Assembly (NCBI RefSeq): GCF_007923265.1
Contig: NZ_VOJA01000004.1
Coordinates: forward strand, 237,493 to 274,391
DNA: 36,899 nucleotides
Reading direction: 5' to 3'
Origin: Francisella salimarina
Lineage (GTDB): Bacteria; Pseudomonadota; Gammaproteobacteria; Francisellales; Francisellaceae
The position numbers were made by a program, and so were the translations under genes. This document shows, in pieces, positions 34,021 to 36,899 of the stretch (within the stretch, counting starts at the first letter, position 1; each line of letters starts with the position of its first letter). The notes below the pieces were generated by a model, which worked only from the letters and a program-made list of their open reading frames with translations, ran no database searches and had not been told where the DNA came from.

Positions 34021-34486
34021 TGATCTTTTGGCTCAATTAAAAGATATTTATTTGCCTGCGAAGGTCTCTCAATGGTGGCCTTTGGCTTATGGTTGGTGGT
34101 TACTTTTAGGTTTGATTGTACTAGCTTTTATTATCTTCTTGATCATTCTACATTTTAGAAAGAAGAAAAATAACTATAAGGATTCTATTGTTAATGATTT
34201 TAGAAGGGCAATAGAAGAGACTCAACAAAATAAACCGAAAGAGGTTTTGCAAAATATATCTGTATATTTAAAAAGAGTAGCATTACAAAAATTTCCAAAT
34301 CAACAAATCAAAACTCTACATGGTGAGCAATGGCTTGAGTTTCTCGACTCTAAAATGAAAAATCAAAATTTCAAAAATACCAAAGCTAATATGTTGGCAA
34401 ATAGTTATAGAGCTGTCGAATTAGATAAACAAACGCTAAATGAAATTTTGACTGTGGCAGAGCAGTGGCTAAGGAGAGTATTGTGA
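34010..34486 (+). CDS. DUF4381 membrane protein
   Basis: 158 residues. N-terminal LLAQLKDIYLPAKVSQWWPLAYGWWLLLGLIVLAFIIFLIILHFRKKK is the DUF4381 hallmark: an amphipathic PxxVxxWPxAxGWW start followed by one membrane helix (~28-48). A helical cytosolic domain follows (ISVYLKRVALQKFPNQQIKTLHGEQWLEFL), resembling a tail that binds partners. It overlaps the DUF58 gene by 11 bases and the next gene by 4 (GTGA), so all are translated together. It probably anchors the MoxR complex at the inner membrane; this is inference from context. Confidence 0.88.
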   Translation: MQTNDLLAQLKDIYLPAKVSQWWPLAYGWWLLLGLIVLAFIIFLIILHFRKKKNNYKDSIVNDFRRAIEETQQNKPKEVLQNISVYLKRVALQKFPNQQIKTLHGEQWLEFLDSKMKNQNFKNTKANMLANSYRAVELDKQTLNEILTVAEQWLRRVL

Positions 34487-35484
34487 TTAATATAGAATAC
34501 CCTTGGTTTTTGGTTTTGATTATTTTACCTGTTGTTAGCTATTGGATATTTCCAAGGGTAAAACATGATAAGCAGCTGGCACTAAAAACACCTTTTTTTG
34601 ATCAGTTAGAATCTCAGTTGAGAGGCAATAAAAATGGAGACTTTACCAAAGCAAATTATCTTAAATATATTCTAAGTACTATTTGGATATTATTGATTAT
34701 TTCAGGTTCTGGTATTCAGTGGTTAGGCAAACCAGTTAGCTTGCCGCAAAGTGGTAGGGATCTAATGATGGCTATTGACCTATCTGGTAGTATGGCTATC
34801 CAAGATATGCAGAAGTCTAATGGTAAAATGGAGTCAAGATTTGATCTTGTAATGCGTGTTGCTAATGAGTTTTTAGATACTCGTCAAGGAGATAGAGTAG
34901 GTTTGATACTTTTTGGTACTTGGGCATATTTACAAACGCCATTGACTTTTGATATTCCAACTGTCAAAAAAATGCTTGATGATGCAAGTATTGCCTTACC
35001 AGGTCCACAAACTGCTATAGGCGATGCTATAGGTTTGGCAGTTAAGAAGCTCAAAAGATATCCAGGTGACTCTAAAGCTCTTGTTTTGCTAACAGATGGT
35101 GAAAACAACTCCGGAGCGCTACAACCTTTGCAGGCAGCAGAACTTGCAAAACAGTATCATATAAAGATATACACCATAGGTTTGGGTGGCGGGCAAATGA
35201 TGGTTAAGACTACTTTTGGTGAAAGATTAGTTAATACATCAGAGGATCTTGATACAGAAGTATTACAAAAAATTGCCACAATGACCGGAGGGAAGTTTTT
35301 TAGAGCTCAAAATAGTACTGATTTGAAACAAGTATATGAATCGATAGATCAGCTAGAGCCGATAGAGTCAGACAAAACAGTAGTTAGACCAGTTACATAT
35401 CTATATCCTTGGAGTCTTGGTTTTGCATTGTTGTTAAGTTTTGTGATGGCTATAGTATGGTTGAAGCGTAGGAGAGGATATTAG
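34483..35484 (+). CDS. batA: VWA-domain inner-membrane protein, BatA-like
   Basis: 333 residues. Start GTG 34483, because AAGGAG lies 6 bases upstream and it overlaps the previous stop as GTGA; a GTG at 34465 would add six codons encoded by the ribosome site itself. Membrane helices near residues 3-20, 60-75 and ~303-325. VWA domain ~90-290 faces the periplasm, with an intact metal site (MIDAS): DLSGSM near 98-103, a Thr in TPLTFD, and LLTDGENN near 198-205. Matches aerotolerance proteins BatA. It likely acts with the next gene as a pair in metal-dependent protein contacts. Confidence 0.9.
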   Translation: MINIEYPWFLVLIILPVVSYWIFPRVKHDKQLALKTPFFDQLESQLRGNKNGDFTKANYLKYILSTIWILLIISGSGIQWLGKPVSLPQSGRDLMMAIDLSGSMAIQDMQKSNGKMESRFDLVMRVANEFLDTRQGDRVGLILFGTWAYLQTPLTFDIPTVKKMLDDASIALPGPQTAIGDAIGLAVKKLKRYPGDSKALVLLTDGENNSGALQPLQAAELAKQYHIKIYTIGLGGGQMMVKTTFGERLVNTSEDLDTEVLQKIATMTGGKFFRAQNSTDLKQVYESIDQLEPIESDKTVVRPVTYLYPWSLGFALLLSFVMAIVWLKRRRGY

Positions 35485-35485
35485 T

Positions 35486-36484
35486 ATGGATTTTCATTTT
35501 CTGCGTCCGTGGTGGCTGTTAGCATTAGTGCCTATTGTAGTTTTTGTTATTTTACTTTTTAGAAGTTCTTCACAAGCAAATAGTTGGGCTAAGTATTGTG
35601 ATAGTCATTTATTGGAGCATATAGTTGTAGGTAAGCAGTCAAAAACTAAAAAGTCATTAGTACCATTTCTGTTTTTGTGCTTGTGGATTGTATCTGTGCT
35701 AGCATTAGCAGGTCCTACATGGAAGTATAAAGATGTGCCTGTATATCAAGAAAATGTTTCGAGAGTTATTGCTTTAGATGTTTCACAGTCTATGGACACT
35801 ACAGATGTTTCTCCAACTAGGCTTGAGAGAGCTAAATATAAGACTTTGGATATTTTGCGTAGAATAAAAGAAGGTCAGGTTGGGATGATAGTATTCTCAA
35901 GTGAGCCATTTGTTGTTTCGCCATTAACATCTGATGCGAATACTGTTGAGAACCTTGTCCCTGTTATTAATTCAGATATTGTTCCTGTGCAGGGTAATAA
36001 TATCTATAAAGCTATAGAAAAATCTGCTCAGTTAATTACTCAAGTAGGTGCAAAAAAAGGTCAGATAATTTTGATAACAGATTCAGCACCATCAGCTGAT
36101 GCTATCGCCAAAGCAAAACAGTTAGCAGAGCAAGGTATAGATACTGATGTATATGCAATAGGAACTCCAAAAGGCGGTATTGCTAAAGATGATAAGGGTA
36201 ATTATATAAAAGATGATGGTGGCAATATCCAGTATTTTGGTATAGATATGAATCAACTTGAAGCATTAGCAAAAGCTGGATCTGGAAAATTAGTGACTTT
36301 AACTGCTAATAATACTGATATTAAAAAGCTACTATCAGATACACAAGGCAATGGTAAAAAGAAATCAGATAAAAAGTCGGCAAATATTTTTTGGCAGGAT
36401 GAGGGGATTTATTTTATTTGGTTACTGGTAGCTATGAGTTTACTATTTTTTAGAAGAGGTATTTTGGAGAGAATATGTCGCTAA
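35486..36484 (+). CDS. batB: VWA-domain inner-membrane protein, BatB-like
   Basis: 332 residues, paralogue of the preceding gene with the same plan: two N-terminal helices (8-26, 53-73), a VWA domain ~87-285 and a C-terminal helix ~305-322. MIDAS intact: DVSQSMD near 93-99, VSPLTSD near 145-151 and LITDSAPS near 193-200. Starts one base after the batA stop. Its end overlaps the following TPR gene by 10 bases. BatA and BatB homologues are thought to form a complex in the inner membrane; partners here are unproven. Confidence 0.9.
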   Translation: MDFHFLRPWWLLALVPIVVFVILLFRSSSQANSWAKYCDSHLLEHIVVGKQSKTKKSLVPFLFLCLWIVSVLALAGPTWKYKDVPVYQENVSRVIALDVSQSMDTTDVSPTRLERAKYKTLDILRRIKEGQVGMIVFSSEPFVVSPLTSDANTVENLVPVINSDIVPVQGNNIYKAIEKSAQLITQVGAKKGQIILITDSAPSADAIAKAKQLAEQGIDTDVYAIGTPKGGIAKDDKGNYIKDDGGNIQYFGIDMNQLEALAKAGSGKLVTLTANNTDIKKLLSDTQGNGKKKSDKKSANIFWQDEGIYFIWLLVAMSLLFFRRGILERICR

Positions 36485-36899
36485 GAAAATTAATATTTAT
36501 CTTGTCACTATTGCCATGTTTTTGTTTTGCGAATAAGTGGAATGATTTATGGCAAACAAGAGATCAACAAGGTATGAGCTATTATGATAGTGGTAATGCA
36601 AAAAAAGCGGCTGAAGCTTTTGAAAATAGTAATTGGAAAGGTTCTTCATACTATAAAGCCGGAAACTACCAAAATGCATATCAAGAGTTTAAAAAAGATG
36701 ATTCAGCTAAAGGGTTGTATAATCAGGGTAATGCCTTAACGCACATTGGCGAATACAAAAAAGCTATAGACGCATATACAAAAGCTATACAAAAAAGACC
36801 AGATTTTGCAGATGCAAAAAATAATTTAGAAGTAGCAAAAGAGCTAGATAAACAAAAAGATAATCAGCAGAATTCTCAAGACAACAAAGACAACAAAGA
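36475..36899 (+). CDS. TPR-repeat protein of the Bat operon (BatC/BatE-like), 3' end outside window
   Basis: 141 codons seen. ATG 36475 has GGAGAG 3-4 bases upstream and overlaps the batB stop by 10 bases. A signal peptide MSLRKLIFILSLLPCFCFA is followed by two or three TPR-like helices: GMSYYDSGNAKKAAEAFENSNWKGSSYYKAGNYQNAYQEF and AKGLYNQGNALTHIGEYKKAIDAYTKAIQKRPDFADAKNNLEVAKEL. Then a Lys/Gln/Asp/Asn-rich stretch with a 9-base DNA repeat runs off the window. Periplasmic TPR proteins are usual in bat operons, perhaps as scaffolds for BatA/BatB. Confidence 0.85.
   Translation, partial: MSLRKLIFILSLLPCFCFANKWNDLWQTRDQQGMSYYDSGNAKKAAEAFENSNWKGSSYYKAGNYQNAYQEFKKDDSAKGLYNQGNALTHIGEYKKAIDAYTKAIQKRPDFADAKNNLEVAKELDKQKDNQQNSQDNKDNK
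36880..36899 (+). repeat. 9-base tandem repeat GACAACAAA (Asp-Asn-Lys)
   Basis: Two full copies and the start of a third are visible before the window ends, in frame with the TPR protein. It encodes DNK repeats in a polar linker. Total copy number unknown. Confidence 0.65.

Noticed and set aside
36497-36679. 60-residue minus-strand frame at the window end
   Set aside because: Antisense to the TPR gene, which has a ribosome site, a signal peptide and clear repeats.

Overview
The window looks like a stretch of Francisella chromosome. The DNA is AT-rich, and the gene content fits this genus: a short GSII-type glutamine synthetase, Francisella-type small lipoproteins, an isolated lpxD copy, and a MoxR/DUF58/DUF4381/VWA stress operon. 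I cannot fix the species from sequence alone. Nearly all of it is ordinary-looking core genome. I see no insertion sequence, prophage, CRISPR array, tRNA or rRNA.

Layout. 1-5.2 kb: dnaX (5' part, minus) diverges from prfB (with a programmed +1 frameshift), lysS and a small NTF2-like gene; a YqhA-type membrane protein follows on minus. 5.3-9.1 kb, all minus: holA, glnA (GSII) and glsA, a glutaminase with an animal-like EF-hand/catalytic/ankyrin layout. 9.2-11.1 kb, plus: a Blc lipocalin and an aromatic/hydroxy amino acid permease. 11.1-14.7 kb: purine genes, with purH diverging from purA-hpt across a promoter region that holds two perfect palindromes. 14.7-18.1 kb, minus: a tiny 32-residue His-rich lipoprotein, a dienelactone hydrolase and a metal ABC importer (znuA-znuC-znuB type). 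18.2-20.6 kb, minus: an MFS transporter, a glycine-zipper lipoprotein and a WrbA flavoprotein. 20.7-24.6 kb, plus: YihY, PnuC and PriA. 24.6-32.0 kb, minus: a periplasmic PheC-like protein, cydA-cydB-cydX, lpxD, a small radical SAM protein, pdxY and a lipoprotein. 32.1 kb to the end, plus: the moxR operon (AAA+ ATPase, DUF58, DUF4381, two VWA proteins, start of a TPR protein).

How the genes work together. The information-processing genes (dnaX, holA, priA, prfB, lysS) are scattered housekeeping. glnA and glsA sit side by side in one direction and catalyse opposite reactions, so their control is of interest. purH, purA and hpt join de novo synthesis at IMP with AMP synthesis and base salvage. 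The metal importer, cytochrome bd oxidase, WrbA and moxR operon suit a pathogen facing metal limitation, low oxygen and envelope stress.

The strongest second-look items are: a 10-A run in dnaX where either a +1 or -1 slip stops translation within a few codons just after domain III (a probable gamma-subunit switch); two unannotated small genes with strong ribosome sites (a His4 lipoprotein and CydX); the glutaminase/GSII pair; a LysRS N-terminal extension; an HHE(E)-type metal ligand set in the binding protein of the 'zinc' importer; a PheC-like protein that keeps its likely catalytic Glu; and coding tandem repeats at both window ends.
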